Shown: positions 15,749-24,704, numbered from the stretch's first letter. The stretch is DNA of 64,000 bases from Sphaerisporangium viridialbum (GCF_049674955.1 NZ_CP187232.1:3286001-3350000); one strand, 5' to 3'. Made by a program: numbers and translations. The notes: a model not told the origin generated them from the sequence alone.

Positions 15749-17128
15749 TCACCGTGTGCCGTCTTCTGGGGGAGAAGAAGTACCGCTGCCGGTGCCGCCT
15801 CCCCGGCTGGCCTGGCGGAAAGCCCTGAACCTCGCTCCGGAATCGGAGTGGGGCTGCACGGGTTTCGCCGTCGGTGCGGCCGCGGGGGTGGAGGTCGGGG
15901 ATGCCGCCGCCAGCGTCTGCCCGCGGTGGCGCTTGGGCAACCCGTGCGGTTCGCCGTCCGCAGGAGGCGCGGCGGCAGGGCGCGCGGGGCGCGGGGTGGA
16001 CGGACTTGTCCGGCCCGGCTCCTCCAGGCGGGAGATCGGCGCGGACTGCACGATCAACTTCGGCGGGATCATGACCACCACTCCGGTCCCTCCGCGCGAG
16101 GACGGCCTGAAGGAGACCGTCAGGCCGTGCTTGCGAGCCAGGCAGCCCACCACGGCCAGGCCAAGCCGCGTACCGGACAGTGTGGTCAGGTCCAGCGGTT
16201 CGGAGGAGACGGCCATCTGGGCGCGGCTCAGCGCGGCGGCGCTCATGACGAGACCGCAGTCCTCGACAGTGATCACGATTCCCGCGCTTACCTCTTCCAC
16301 GTACACGTGCACCTCCTCGGATGGAGGCGAGAACCTGGTGGCGTTGTCCATCAGTTCGGCGAGGGCGTGCATGACGCCTTCGGCGGCGTACCCGGCGACC
16401 GCGACGGTGCTGGCCGAGTGCACCCGCACCCGCTGGTAGGCGCTGATGCGACCCACCGCGCCACGCAGGATGCTCTCCATCACGATCGGCTTGGTCCAGC
16501 GCCGACCGGAGCGCGCGCCGGTCAGTACGGCGATGCTGTCCGCCAGACGGCCCGCCTGCGCGGTGCTGTGGTCCAACTTCAGCAGATCCCCGAGAACTTC
16601 CTCATTGTGTCGGTCCTCCATCTCTCGCAGATCGGCGAGCATGCTGGTCGCCAGCGCCTGAACTCGGCCCGCGGCGTTGGCGCAGGCCGACATCGCCGCC
16701 GCGCGCATGCGCTCTCCCTTGCCGACCTCCTGTGCCAGCGTCCACAGGACGCGCTGGTGGGTTCTGTCGGCGGGCTTCGGTATCTCGGAGAGCGCGGTGT
16801 CAGCCGACGCCCCATCGCGCAACCGGTTCACCAAAGCGGGAAGCGTGTAGTCGGCCAGCCGGGCGCTGTCCGCGTCCATCGCCGCGAGACGGTCTCGGAG
16901 CTGACGCGCTTGCTGTGTCCCGTATGCCGCGACCGTGGCGGCGACGCACAACAGGACGGCCGCGGCGCCGAGGCACCAAGCCACGAATGGCCGCTCCGTA
17001 GTCGGCACTTCGGCCACCGCCCACAGACACGCACCCCCCGTGATGATCACAGCGGCCGACAGCACGAGTAGGGCCTGACCTATCGGCGGGCGCCCCACCT
17101 GACGGCGAATAGGTATTTGTACTGACAA
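15749..17128 (-). CDS. cvnA: conservon sensor-kinase-like protein CvnA
   Basis: A 459-residue membrane protein with two close N-terminal helices (GQALLVLSAAVIITGGACL and CLGAAAVLLCVAATVAAYG). There is almost no extracytoplasmic domain, which is short for CvnA. A coiled region follows, then LDHSTAQAGRLADSIAVLTG, an ATPase N box ELMDNATRFSPP and G boxes (VEDCGLVMS, GTRLGLAVVGCLARKHGL). The tail of about 90 residues is rich in Pro and Ala. The start is set at TTG 17128 because GAGGA lies 7 nt upstream and the membrane segments begin soon after; the frame is open to 17485 without family similarity. It is the first gene of the conservon, 106 bp upstream of cvnB. Confidence 0.85.
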   Translation of the reverse strand: MSVQIPIRRQVGRPPIGQALLVLSAAVIITGGACLWAVAEVPTTERPFVAWCLGAAAVLLCVAATVAAYGTQQARQLRDRLAAMDADSARLADYTLPALVNRLRDGASADTALSEIPKPADRTHQRVLWTLAQEVGKGERMRAAAMSACANAAGRVQALATSMLADLREMEDRHNEEVLGDLLKLDHSTAQAGRLADSIAVLTGARSGRRWTKPIVMESILRGAVGRISAYQRVRVHSASTVAVAGYAAEGVMHALAELMDNATRFSPPSEEVHVYVEEVSAGIVITVEDCGLVMSAAALSRAQMAVSSEPLDLTTLSGTRLGLAVVGCLARKHGLTVSFRPSSRGGTGVVVMIPPKLIVQSAPISRLEEPGRTSPSTPRPARPAAAPPADGEPHGLPKRHRGQTLAAASPTSTPAAAPTAKPVQPHSDSGARFRAFRQASRGGGTGSGTSSPPEDGTR

Positions 17129-17489
17129 ATCGGTTCCTCGTCGGCGGTTGGTGGCAGAGGGCGAGCCGCCCCGGGTTTGGTAGAGGCCGGGTTGCGTGGT
17201 TGTGCGACCTTCGAGCGGGAGTTCGCCATCGCCTTCGGGATCGCATCGGGCGTCGTAGCTCCAGGAGACTTCCAGGGCCGGTAATCCGGTAATACGGCCC
17301 GGGTAAGCTGCCGGGCCGGTGATCTTCGGCCTGGCGCTGCCGGATGTGCCGGGATCGGTGTCCCGCTTCGGAGGGGACCTCCGTTCCGATGGATGCAGGG
17401 TGGCTGAGAGCTTTTCAATCCGGCATACTCCACATGAAGCAAGATCCATTGTCAAATCCCGGTAGCTTGGGATCAAGGAGATCATTCAT
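17129..17489. other. divergent intergenic region, cvnA / phosphotransferase
   Basis: These 361 bp separate the TTG starts of cvnA (minus) and the phosphotransferase (plus). A minus-strand frame stays open through it but its translation looks like nothing known. It is presumed to carry the two divergent promoters; I could not identify convincing -35/-10 pairs. AAGGAG at 17475-17480 is the ribosome-binding site of the rightward gene. Confidence 0.5.
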
Positions 17490-18704
17490 TTGGATACCGG
17501 TGCGCGTACTGACAGCCCAGGCCTGGCGGTGGCCAAGGGAATCGTGCGATACAACGGCCACGCTCTGCGGGAGCAGCTCACCCGGCAACGTGCGACCCGC
17601 TTGACGGACGTGCCGGTACGGACGAGGGAGGTCACCCGCGAATGGCTGACCGCCGTCATGTGCGGCGAGCACCCCGGAGGCGCGGTCGAGTCGTATGACC
17701 TGGAAGACGTGAGCAACGGCACGTCGAGCCGCTGGCGGGCGGCGGTCACCTACAACCAGGCCGGTCGCGACGCAGGCCTGCCCACAGCCGTCTTCGCCAA
17801 GACCAGCCGGAGCTGGACCCAGCGCCTCCTGCTGGGGATGGCCGACGTGCTGACGGGTGAGCCGGGGTTCTACAAGTACATCCGGCCCCATCTGGAGATC
17901 GAGGCGCCGCACGGCTACCACGGAGCCGTCGACCCGGCGTCAGGGCGCTCGATCGCGCTGATGGAGGACATCGTCGCCACCAAGAGCGTGACCTTCTGTA
18001 CGCCTCAGACGCCCATCTCGCGCGAGGAGATGAAGGACCTGCTCGCCAGCATGGCGGTCTGGCATGGGCAGTACTGGAACAGTCCCGAGTTGGATCGCCA
18101 CTCGTTCTTGCGGAAGACACCGCAAACGTTCATCGGCAACCTTGACAAGTTCGCCGGGCTGAAGAAGCGCGCCAGGGTCGGCGTCCAGCGCGCCAAGGCG
18201 GTGATGCCCGAAGCCATAGTGCACCTCCACGAGGACCTCTACCGAGCGCTCTGGCGTTCGCTGGAGTTGTCCGCGGAAGGCCCCCTGACCCTCCTGCACG
18301 GCGACTCGCACATCAGCAACTTCTACAAGACCCAGTCTGGCCGGATGGGGTTCGGCGACTGGCAGGTCGTCATGCGCGGCACCTGGGCCTACGACGTGTC
18401 GTACACGATCGCGACCGGACTGGCCGTGGAGGACCGGCGAAACTGGGAACGTGACCTGCTGGCCTTCTACCTGGAGCGGCTCAGCGCGGCCGGGGTCACG
18501 GCGCCGGACTTCGACGCCGCGTGGCTCGCCTACCGCCAGCAGATGTTCTGGTCCTACTTCGGCTGGCTGCTCTCCATCGGACGCAGCGCGATGCAGCCCA
18601 AGTTCCAGCCCGACTCGACCAGTCTCGGCATCCTGGAACGCGCGTCGAACGCCATCCTGGACTTGGACACGCTCGGCGCGGTGACCAGCACGAAGTCCGA
18701 GTAG
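17490..18704 (+). CDS. phosphotransferase family protein (APH / ecdysteroid kinase-like)
   Basis: A 404-residue protein of the choline/aminoglycoside-phosphotransferase superfamily. The catalytic loop is LLHGDSHISNFYKTQSG (about residues 269-285), with the Mg-binding follow-up MGFGDWQVVMRGTWAYDVSY; the N-lobe ATP site includes TAVFAKTSRSW. The longer form with WAYDVSY resembles the ecdysteroid kinase-like subgroup rather than antibiotic kinases, so a lipid, steroid or other small-molecule hydroxyl is the likely phosphate acceptor. It starts with TTG at 17490, 9 nt after AAGGAG. It is divergent from the conservon and may be unrelated to it. The region just downstream is a patchwork of gene fragments. 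Confidence 0.8.
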   Translation: MDTGARTDSPGLAVAKGIVRYNGHALREQLTRQRATRLTDVPVRTREVTREWLTAVMCGEHPGGAVESYDLEDVSNGTSSRWRAAVTYNQAGRDAGLPTAVFAKTSRSWTQRLLLGMADVLTGEPGFYKYIRPHLEIEAPHGYHGAVDPASGRSIALMEDIVATKSVTFCTPQTPISREEMKDLLASMAVWHGQYWNSPELDRHSFLRKTPQTFIGNLDKFAGLKKRARVGVQRAKAVMPEAIVHLHEDLYRALWRSLELSAEGPLTLLHGDSHISNFYKTQSGRMGFGDWQVVMRGTWAYDVSYTIATGLAVEDRRNWERDLLAFYLERLSAAGVTAPDFDAAWLAYRQQMFWSYFGWLLSIGRSAMQPKFQPDSTSLGILERASNAILDLDTLGAVTSTKSE

Positions 18705-18749
18705 GTCCGCCGCGGAAACCGCCTGGGCGGCGGAGGAGTCCAGGGAACC

Positions 18750-18892
18750 CTAGGTGGTGACTCCGGCTTCTGGAACGCCGGCGGGGGTGCGGCTCAGCGG
18801 CCGGCCCTCGGTGCGGGCCAGTTCGGCGAAGCGTTCGGCGTTGCGCACGGCCGCGCCGCCCGGGTCGTTGTTGAGGTAGACGTACACGTCGC
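18750..18892 (-). pseudogene. fragment of a DUF72 gene (3' end)
   Basis: On the minus strand this encodes CDVYVYLNNDPGGAAVRNAE, then RFAELARTEGRPLSRTPAGV and a stop. This closely matches the last ~46 residues of the intact DUF72 protein at 24919-25695 (CDVYVYFNNDPGGAAVRNAV, RFAELARAKGWPVSRTPSDI). No upstream part of the gene remains: the similarity ends at a sharp junction near 18893, where a fragment of a different gene on the opposite strand begins. Confidence 0.8.
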
Positions 18893-19037
18893 ATTCCCTG
18901 TCTACTTGGAGCAGCTCACCAGCGCGATCTACCTCGACAAGCGCGACGACCTCGACCGCTACCAGGCCGTCACGGGGCACCTGTGCATAGACGCCGTCCC
19001 GGTCTCCGACACCAAGAAGGCCCTGACCAGAATCTGC
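18893..19037 (+). pseudogene. fragment of an HTH-DUF5753 regulator gene (3' end)
   Basis: The plus-strand translation contains YLEQLTSAIYLDKRDDLDRY, then QAVTGHLCIDAVPVSDTKKA and LTRI. This is nearly identical to the C-terminus of the regulator at 7073-7978 (YLEQLTSAIYLDKRDDLDRY, QAVMERLCIDAVPVSDTKRA). There is no N-terminal part, no start and no proper stop. It is joined at its left to a DUF72 fragment and at its right to a TIGR04141-like fragment, both on the other strand. Confidence 0.8.
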
Positions 19038-19039
19038 GG

Positions 19040-19622
19040 TCCAGGCACAGGTACGACGCCCGTCCCAGCTCGTGCTGGACCCGCAGGTTGTAGGCCTTCT
19101 CGTGCTCGCCCTTCCGCCACGGCGGCAGGGTCGTCGAGGAGGCCGTGTTGATGAGCTGGTCGATCTGTTCGCGAATGCCGTTGAGGTAGTCGGCGCCGCT
19201 CTCATGCCATTCGCCGTCGATCAGGAAGTACTGGCGGGCCTTGATGGCCAGGCGCGCCTCCAGCCAGCGGATGGCAGTAGTGCCTCCGAGCGTCCCGGTG
19301 CCGTCGCGGCCGTCGGACAGCTCGATGCGGCCCGCACGCAGCGCCGCCGTGGGGCGGTCCCGTTGAGGACGCGGCAGCGGTTCAGGATGTCCTCCGTCTC
19401 GAGGCTCCGCCTGCCCCGGACACACCCTGAACCGATCTTGATGTTGTACGACACGGTCTCGTCCAGCTTCGCGGCGAGGTCGACCGGTACGGCCAGGGCG
19501 AGGGGAACCTCGGTCTTTCCGCGCAGCCCTTCGTCGAGCATGGCGTCGAGGCGGCTGATGACGGCGGCGTCCCGCACCGGCTTGATCGCCTCGATGAAGG
19601 CGAAGCTCGGATGTGCCTCCAT
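19040..19622 (-). pseudogene. frameshifted fragment of a TIGR04141/DUF6119-type gene
   Basis: Two minus-strand frames together give an internal stretch of about 190 residues. The first has FAFIEAIKPVRDAAVISRLD, LALAVPVDLAAKLDETVSYN and IKIGSG. After a shift near 19340 the second has ALRAGRIELSD, ARQYFLIDGEWHESGADYLN and KGEHEKAYNLRVQHELGRAS. This resembles the sporadically distributed TIGR04141/DUF6119 family, which is often found in defence islands. Both ends are missing relative to the usual ~550 residues and the frame is broken, so it is not functional. The family call is from memory of its G-W and E-YN signatures and should be searched. Confidence 0.5.
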
Positions 19623-19816
19623 TTCACAGACCTTGATGATCTGCTGGTCGGCTGATGCTTTACATGATCACGACGAGGCTGACCAACCCAAGCTCTGCGC
19701 GGACTGGCCATCATGTCGCCCGGCGAGACTTCCGCTCATGCCGGACGTCCGTCAGTGCCCGTATGGGGATCTTCATGCGGACGCGTGCGCGATACCGTGC
19801 GGGCACGGATTCACGG

Positions 19817-20200
19817 CTACTCGGCGAGCGCCTGTTGGACGGCTTCGATCGCCGCTTGCCGGTCTGCGCCCAGTAGACGGGCGTGGCGCACGTATATGGC
19901 GGCCTGCTGGTGAAGCAGCCGTTGACGTTCACTGGCGGACAGGTGCGGAGGGTCGTCGGCCACTCGCGTCCCGCCGCCGCGCTTGGAGTGGACCAGCCCT
20001 GCCGACTCCAACTCGCGATAGGTGCGGGCCACAGTACCCACGGCAAGCCCGAGATCACCTGCCAACTGCCGCAATGGTGGCAGGCGATCCCCCGGGCCGA
20101 TGACGCGGGAGCGGATCAGGTCAACGAGTTGCCGTCGGAGTTGCTCGTACGGTGGTGTGGGATCGTCGGCGGTGACGACGAGAGTCGGTCGAGGGTTCAC
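19817..20200 (-). CDS. GntR-family regulator, YtrA subfamily
   Basis: A 127-residue protein: an N-terminal GntR winged helix (PPYEQLRRQLVDLIRSRVIG, GDRLPPLRQLAGDLGLAVGT, VARTYRELESAGLVHSKRGG) and a short C-terminal helical dimerisation tail, the layout of the YtrA subfamily. YtrA regulators repress adjacent membrane or transporter genes in response to envelope stress. The GTG at 20200 overlaps the stop of the upstream membrane protein gene (GTGA at 20197-20200), so the two are co-translated. An operator with two inverted repeats at the operon promoter (21093-21158) suggests autoregulation. This stretch looks less GC-rich than its surroundings. Confidence 0.85.
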   Translation of the reverse strand: MNPRPTLVVTADDPTPPYEQLRRQLVDLIRSRVIGPGDRLPPLRQLAGDLGLAVGTVARTYRELESAGLVHSKRGGGTRVADDPPHLSASERQRLLHQQAAIYVRHARLLGADRQAAIEAVQQALAE

Positions 20201-21081
20201 GAGACCGCTTGAACCGCAGGTGAGCGGTGATGCGGGGTAAAGATCGCCGCAGCGCTCCAACCCAACAGAACCAGCCATGCCGGTATCAAGGCGATCAGTA
20301 GCCAGCCAGTCACGGTCCACGACACCGGCCGACAGGTGATCGAAAGCAGGCCGGCTGCTGTTACCAAGGAGACCCCGATCAACGGAATCGTGACCAGGAC
20401 TCCACACGCACCCGTGACCGCGTTCGCCGCCCGCCGCCGAAGGACATCGTCGCTGACGATGCGACCAGAGGGGTTCTCGGGGCGTGGACGACGGACGATC
20501 TGCCGCAGCGCGAGAACGGCCGCGACGACGCCGACTAGCACCACGATCCCCAGCGGGAAGCTGTAGAACGACCCCGCCCATGGACCGTGGCCCTCTGCGC
20601 TCGTCGGGCTGCACCTGCGGAACAGACTCCGGCCGGCACGGCCGAGATCGTCAGGAGACCCTGCAGCGGTCGTTGCAAGCAGGAGCGCGACCAGTGCGCA
20701 CGCCGCGGTAATCACGGCGCGGCTGAGCTGCCGCGGCAGGTAGTCACGCACCTGCCGAACCTCCACGACGGCCTGACGCGTCTGGCCATCCGATGCACGA
20801 ACGCTGAACTCGCCGACGAGGACGCCCGCCAAAACGCACAAACCGAAAAGCGGAGCGGCGAGCATCAAGCCCCGGCCGAGAGCCCCCGACCCTACGGCAA
20901 CACCGGTAACGAGTACCCCGGCTCCAACGCCGCCCCACCGCCACGCCGCGGTCGTCCGGATCACCCCGTCAGGGACACCGACGTCTGGGACGGACCGCGG
21001 CTTCGTTCGAGCCAGTAACGCGATCATCACGCCGATGAGCCCTGTTCCCGCCAGGAGTGCGACAACCAATTGACCGCCCAC
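20197..21081 (-). CDS. multi-pass membrane protein, partner of the GntR regulator
   Basis: A 294-residue integral membrane protein with about seven hydrophobic segments (for example QLVVALLAGTGLIGVMIALL, LGIVVLVGVVAAVLALRQIV and WLLIALIPAWLVLLGWSAAA). It resembles the DUF1648-type or unnamed membrane partners that accompany YtrA-type regulators; no catalytic motif is visible and no function is claimed. The GTG at 21081 is chosen because AAGGAGG lies 6 nt upstream; an in-frame TTG at 21114 lacks a ribosome-binding site and lies within the operator. It is the first gene of a two-gene operon, with a GTGA overlap to the regulator. Confidence 0.7.
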   Translation of the reverse strand: MGGQLVVALLAGTGLIGVMIALLARTKPRSVPDVGVPDGVIRTTAAWRWGGVGAGVLVTGVAVGSGALGRGLMLAAPLFGLCVLAGVLVGEFSVRASDGQTRQAVVEVRQVRDYLPRQLSRAVITAACALVALLLATTAAGSPDDLGRAGRSLFRRCSPTSAEGHGPWAGSFYSFPLGIVVLVGVVAAVLALRQIVRRPRPENPSGRIVSDDVLRRRAANAVTGACGVLVTIPLIGVSLVTAAGLLSITCRPVSWTVTGWLLIALIPAWLVLLGWSAAAIFTPHHRSPAVQAVS

Positions 21082-21092
21082 AACCCGCCTCC

Positions 21093-21158
21093 TTGTACCA
21101 TCTGTTTGATACAACGCATTGTGAAGCGGAATGACCCTTGTGTCAAACAGTTGATACA
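21093..21158. promoter_or_regulatory. two TGTATCAA/TTGATACA inverted-repeat operators
   Basis: The near-perfect inverted repeat TGTGTCAA-ACAG-TTGATACA lies at 21139-21158, over the -35 box of the operon promoter. A second, weaker copy, TTGTACCA-TCTG-TTTGATACAA, lies at 21093-21114 just past the -10 box. The same half-site (TTGATACA) occurs in both. The natural ligand is the YtrA-type regulator encoded in the operon. Confidence 0.6.
21118..21146 (-). promoter_or_regulatory. promoter of the membrane protein-GntR operon
   Basis: On the minus strand a consensus -35 TTGACA (21141-21146) and a -10 CACAAT (21118-21123) are separated by 17 bp, ahead of the AAGGAGG and GTG start at 21081. Both boxes are flanked by operator-like repeats, so repression by the operon's own GntR protein is expected. 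Confidence 0.6.
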
Positions 21159-21538
21159 GACGACAGGGCCAACGAGTTCAAACGGAGCGGCGGGCGTCCG
21201 ACAGGGAACCCCATCGCTACAAGATCGGCGGTGAACCCGGCCGCATGACCTGCCGCATCGCGCAGGTGTTCCCACTAAGCCCGCCCGGTAAAGAGCCCGA
21301 TGATGGGTCGCTATACGGACGTCCCAGAAAGCCTCTGATGAAGCGTCCCGAGCCAACGCGCCCTTCTGCCGCTGATCGGGCGGTCTCGGTGTAGGGCTTG
21401 GGGGCTCTCGTCACACCCACATCCAGCAGATGAATCACCCAACACTCACCGTGACCGCTAAACCGGGCTGCATCAAGACGGGGGATGGTAGGTCCTGCTC
21501 GTTGGCCACATCCGGCCGAGCCATCTCAAAAGGGATTA
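21159..21538. other. gene-free stretch
   Basis: No protein or RNA gene is recognisable here. The short open frames on both strands give translations without domain character, and no tRNA-like or repeat structure was seen. Composition is less GC-rich than the flanks. It lies between the upstream end of the GntR operon and the downstream end of the M36 peptidase gene. Confidence 0.4.
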
Positions 21539-21566
21539 AGAGCGGCCCGGCTCGCCGGGCCGCTCT
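21539..21566 (-). terminator. hairpin terminator downstream of the M36 peptidase gene
   Basis: A perfect 13-bp stem (AGAGCGGCCCGGC against GCCGGGCCGCTCT) with a 2-nt centre lies 145 bp past the peptidase stop. On the minus strand it is followed by CTTAATCCCTTTT, a moderate T-rich tract. Confidence 0.55.
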
Positions 21567-21710
21567 GGCCGCTGCACGGAGTCAATCTCGGCACCCTGCT
21601 CCGCCCGTGCGACGCCGTCGGCGCGTGACCGGCCGGGGGGCGCGGACGCGCTTGAAGGGGGAGGAGGGCCAGGAGATCCCGGCCCTCCTCGATCGATCAG
21701 GTCGATGGCG

Positions 21711-24620
21711 TCAGTGGGAGAACGCCTGGAACTCGGCGGCCCGGATCTGACCGGCGAGCGGGGCGGCGGTGGCGCAGTCGGTGGCGGAGTTGGGATCGTT
21801 GTCCTGCTCGCCCGCGTACAGCGGGTTGCCGGTGCACTGGCTGGACACCGTGCGCAGGATCAGGTGGGTGGCGAGGGTCCGCGGGACATCGAACGACTTG
21901 ATGACCAGATCGGCGCCTCGCGGACGCGGGAGGCTGGTGGCGAACGCATCCTCAGGGCTGGTGTAGATCTTGGCGTAGTTCGCCGGGTTCGCGCAGTCGG
22001 TCCCAGAGGTCGTGTCACAGGCCAGCACCTCGAAGGCGCGTAGCGCGGTGAACCGGTTCTGGGAACCGGGGTCGGCGGGATCGTTGACGGCAGGCCGGAG
22101 CATGGCGCTGACCTGAACCCTGCGGATCTGAGCGGCCTTGGTGCCCGCCAGATCGACCATGACGGCCCGGCCGGCGACCGGAGCGGTGAGCGATGCCCAG
22201 TTCGTTGCCTCCGTCTCGTCGATCAGCTTGTCCTGGTTCACCCCGTCGCCGGTCGCCGTCGCGCCCGCCGCGGCCGAGGCGTGGTTGCGGAACATCTGCA
22301 CGGGAAGGTCTCTGATCTGGTCCTTCTTCAGCGTGAACTCGAACCTCTTGTGCCCGAACCCTGGGGCCACCGCGACGAAGGAGTAGGTTCCCGGCACGAT
22401 CTGGAAGGTCGCGCCGAGCTCGGTGGCCGGGTCCGTGTCCGCGATCGGGACCGCACGGGCCTCGTAGTCGCCCACGTACAGGCGGACGGGCGCGTCGGCG
22501 GCTTCGCCCGCGGGGTGCAGGGTCACCGTCGCGTTGCCGCCATGCGGAGAGGCGAAGCCGGGCTTGGGGTCGGGATCGTTGGTCCCGTTGCTGGCCGCTG
22601 CCGCGCCGAGGCCGTGCTCGGCGAACGCCCTCCACATGATGTCCTGGTTCGCACCGCCGAAGCGGATCCTGTCCGCCGCGAGCATCGCGTCCCTCATGTC
22701 CACCATGCTGAGGTTGCCCGCGGTCGTGAGCAGGAAGGCGTCGAAGTGCAGCTGGATCCACCGCCGGTTGCCCGGGCAGTCGTCGAGCGGCTTCCGGCCC
22801 TCGGCGCAGGCCCGCTGATCCTTGGCCGAGCCCTTGCCGTACCTGTTGATGAAGGCGTCCCGCACGTCGAACTGGGTCGCCGACCAGATCTCACCGTCGG
22901 CGTGCACCTGCTGTCCGACCAGGTCGTAGGCGATGTCGCTGTAGTTCAGCGGCGACTTCGACATGTCGTAGTTGCGGATGCCCCGCTCCGCGTCGCCGGT
23001 GACGTAGCCGCCGGTCACGTACGGCGTGTCGCCACGCGGGCGGTAACCGTTCTCGAAGAGGTACTCCATGGCGAACAGGTCGGAGATGCTCTCGCCCATC
23101 GCGCCGGCCTGGGCCCCGCTGAGCCCCGAGTTCGGCCCGGCCACCATGCGGTTCGAGATGGCATGGGTGTACTCGTGCCCGATTACCGACATGTCGTAGT
23201 CACCGTCGACGCACGGCGCGTAGAACGCCCCGGCCTGCGGCTGCCACAGGTACATGTTCGAGATGGGGGCGACGCCATCCCCAGGGGTGATCTGGTTGGC
23301 GTTGTTGCGGATCGACAGGACCCTGGCACCGGCCTGGGCGTTGCCCCGCTCCGGGTCGCCGCCGAGCCCGCCGCGCTCACCGTTGCTCACCTGCATGTTC
23401 CAGGCGGTCTCGGTGAAGCCCAGGCGGTACGACCAGTCGTGCATGCGGTTGTGCATCGCGTGCAGGTTGCTGATCGCCGCCTCGAGGTCGGCCTCGCCCG
23501 GTTGGTCGAACGCTGCCGGGTCACACTTGGCGTTGAACCACTGGTTCTGCCACGGGAAGTTGTAGTTGCGGCTCGAGGTGATCACGTTGCTGCGAGTACC
23601 GACCGATCCGGAAGAACCGCTGGCGCGGTTCTCGACCGTGCGCGCCGCGTTGCCGAAGCTCGTGTACGTCGGCGTGTCCGTGGTGTGATCGATGTCCCAG
23701 GCCTTGCCGGCGGCCGGGTCGCCGGCGACGACGGGGTCGCACCCCGGCCCGGGGGTGAAACACCATTTCTGCCGCGTGTCGGTGGAGGAGTAGTCCGCCG
23801 GGGGATTGGCCGGGAAGGCCGACCATGTCGGATTCTCCGGGTCGAAGTGATCGACCAGGTTCTCCGTGATCAGGATGTCACCGCTGACCGCGTCGACGTA
23901 GGTGGTGTAGGCCGCCGGCTCCTCCTCCTGCCCCAGCTCGATCAGCGTGACCTGGAAGGCGCGGTGCACGCCGTCAGCGGCGGGTACCGCGACCTCCTCC
24001 ACCTGCTTGGTCGAGGCGGCGCTGAGGTCGATCTCCGCGTCGCGTGCGGCGATCTCCAGTGCCTGCTGCTCCGTGATGACCGCGGCCGGCGGTGCGCTCG
24101 TGGCCCGTGACAGCGTCGAGGAGGCGTGCAGGACCTTGCCGTCGGTCACGCCGACCGCCACCAGGCCGTCGTAGCCGGCGGGCAGGCCGCCGAACTTCTG
24201 CCGCAGGAGCACGGCATACCCCTTGCCGATCGGATTGACCGCGACCGTCTCCAGCGCGTCGACGGCTTCGGCCTGCAGGCCGAAGAGGTCTGTGCTGGCC
24301 TTCAGATAGGCACGGGCGGCCTGTACGGGATCGGCGGCAAGCCCTACGGCGAGCGGCTCTTCCGAGGCGACGAGTGCGGGAGTGCCGAGGTCATTCCATC
24401 GGAGGGTCCCCTTGGCCGGTGTTTTGGCGGAGCGCGGGGGTGCTACTCGGCCCTTCCTGTTGTCCTTATCCGGTTTGCCGTGTCCATCGCCGTGGACGAC
24501 CGGGAGTTTCCTCGGCTCACGACGCTGCTCGCCTTGGGCGACCCCGGCGAAGGAAAGGGCGAGCGAGGCTGCGGCAACCGCAGTGACGATGATGCGTAAT
24601 GGCGGAAGAGACGACGACAC
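21711..24620 (-). CDS. secreted M36-family (fungalysin) metallopeptidase
   Basis: A 969-residue exported zinc protease. Residues 1-30 form a signal peptide (LRIIVTAVAAASLALSFAGVA). An FTP/PepSY-type propeptide covers about residues 60-280. The catalytic domain has HEYTH (His482, Glu483, His486) and GESISD with zinc ligand Glu510, as in fungalysins. A C-terminal region follows, probably a beta-sandwich that ends QIRAAEFQAFSH. The start is set at GTG 24620 because AGGAGG lies 8 nt upstream and the signal peptide follows; the frame is open to 24854. The promoter region contains a palindrome, ACAAGATCTTGT, at 24707-24718. It likely functions in extracellular protein degradation. Confidence 0.88.
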   Translation of the reverse strand: MSSSLPPLRIIVTAVAAASLALSFAGVAQGEQRREPRKLPVVHGDGHGKPDKDNRKGRVAPPRSAKTPAKGTLRWNDLGTPALVASEEPLAVGLAADPVQAARAYLKASTDLFGLQAEAVDALETVAVNPIGKGYAVLLRQKFGGLPAGYDGLVAVGVTDGKVLHASSTLSRATSAPPAAVITEQQALEIAARDAEIDLSAASTKQVEEVAVPAADGVHRAFQVTLIELGQEEEPAAYTTYVDAVSGDILITENLVDHFDPENPTWSAFPANPPADYSSTDTRQKWCFTPGPGCDPVVAGDPAAGKAWDIDHTTDTPTYTSFGNAARTVENRASGSSGSVGTRSNVITSSRNYNFPWQNQWFNAKCDPAAFDQPGEADLEAAISNLHAMHNRMHDWSYRLGFTETAWNMQVSNGERGGLGGDPERGNAQAGARVLSIRNNANQITPGDGVAPISNMYLWQPQAGAFYAPCVDGDYDMSVIGHEYTHAISNRMVAGPNSGLSGAQAGAMGESISDLFAMEYLFENGYRPRGDTPYVTGGYVTGDAERGIRNYDMSKSPLNYSDIAYDLVGQQVHADGEIWSATQFDVRDAFINRYGKGSAKDQRACAEGRKPLDDCPGNRRWIQLHFDAFLLTTAGNLSMVDMRDAMLAADRIRFGGANQDIMWRAFAEHGLGAAAASNGTNDPDPKPGFASPHGGNATVTLHPAGEAADAPVRLYVGDYEARAVPIADTDPATELGATFQIVPGTYSFVAVAPGFGHKRFEFTLKKDQIRDLPVQMFRNHASAAAGATATGDGVNQDKLIDETEATNWASLTAPVAGRAVMVDLAGTKAAQIRRVQVSAMLRPAVNDPADPGSQNRFTALRAFEVLACDTTSGTDCANPANYAKIYTSPEDAFATSLPRPRGADLVIKSFDVPRTLATHLILRTVSSQCTGNPLYAGEQDNDPNSATDCATAAPLAGQIRAAEFQAFSH

Positions 24621-24704
24621 GCTGCTTGCCTCCTGAACTGGGAGACGTGGCTCCGTTGGCCGCGTCCCACCTGATGAGACAGTGGTAACACCACCCAGCA
24701 AGCG

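Noticed and set aside
19817..20614. 265-codon frame as a long GntR protein
   Set aside because: The part upstream of 20200 overlaps the membrane protein gene in another frame; the GTGA coupling and family N-terminus fix the start at 20200.
21430..21750. 106-codon plus-strand frame in the gap before the M36 peptidase
   Set aside because: It crosses a hairpin terminator, has no ribosome-binding site and a translation without domain character.
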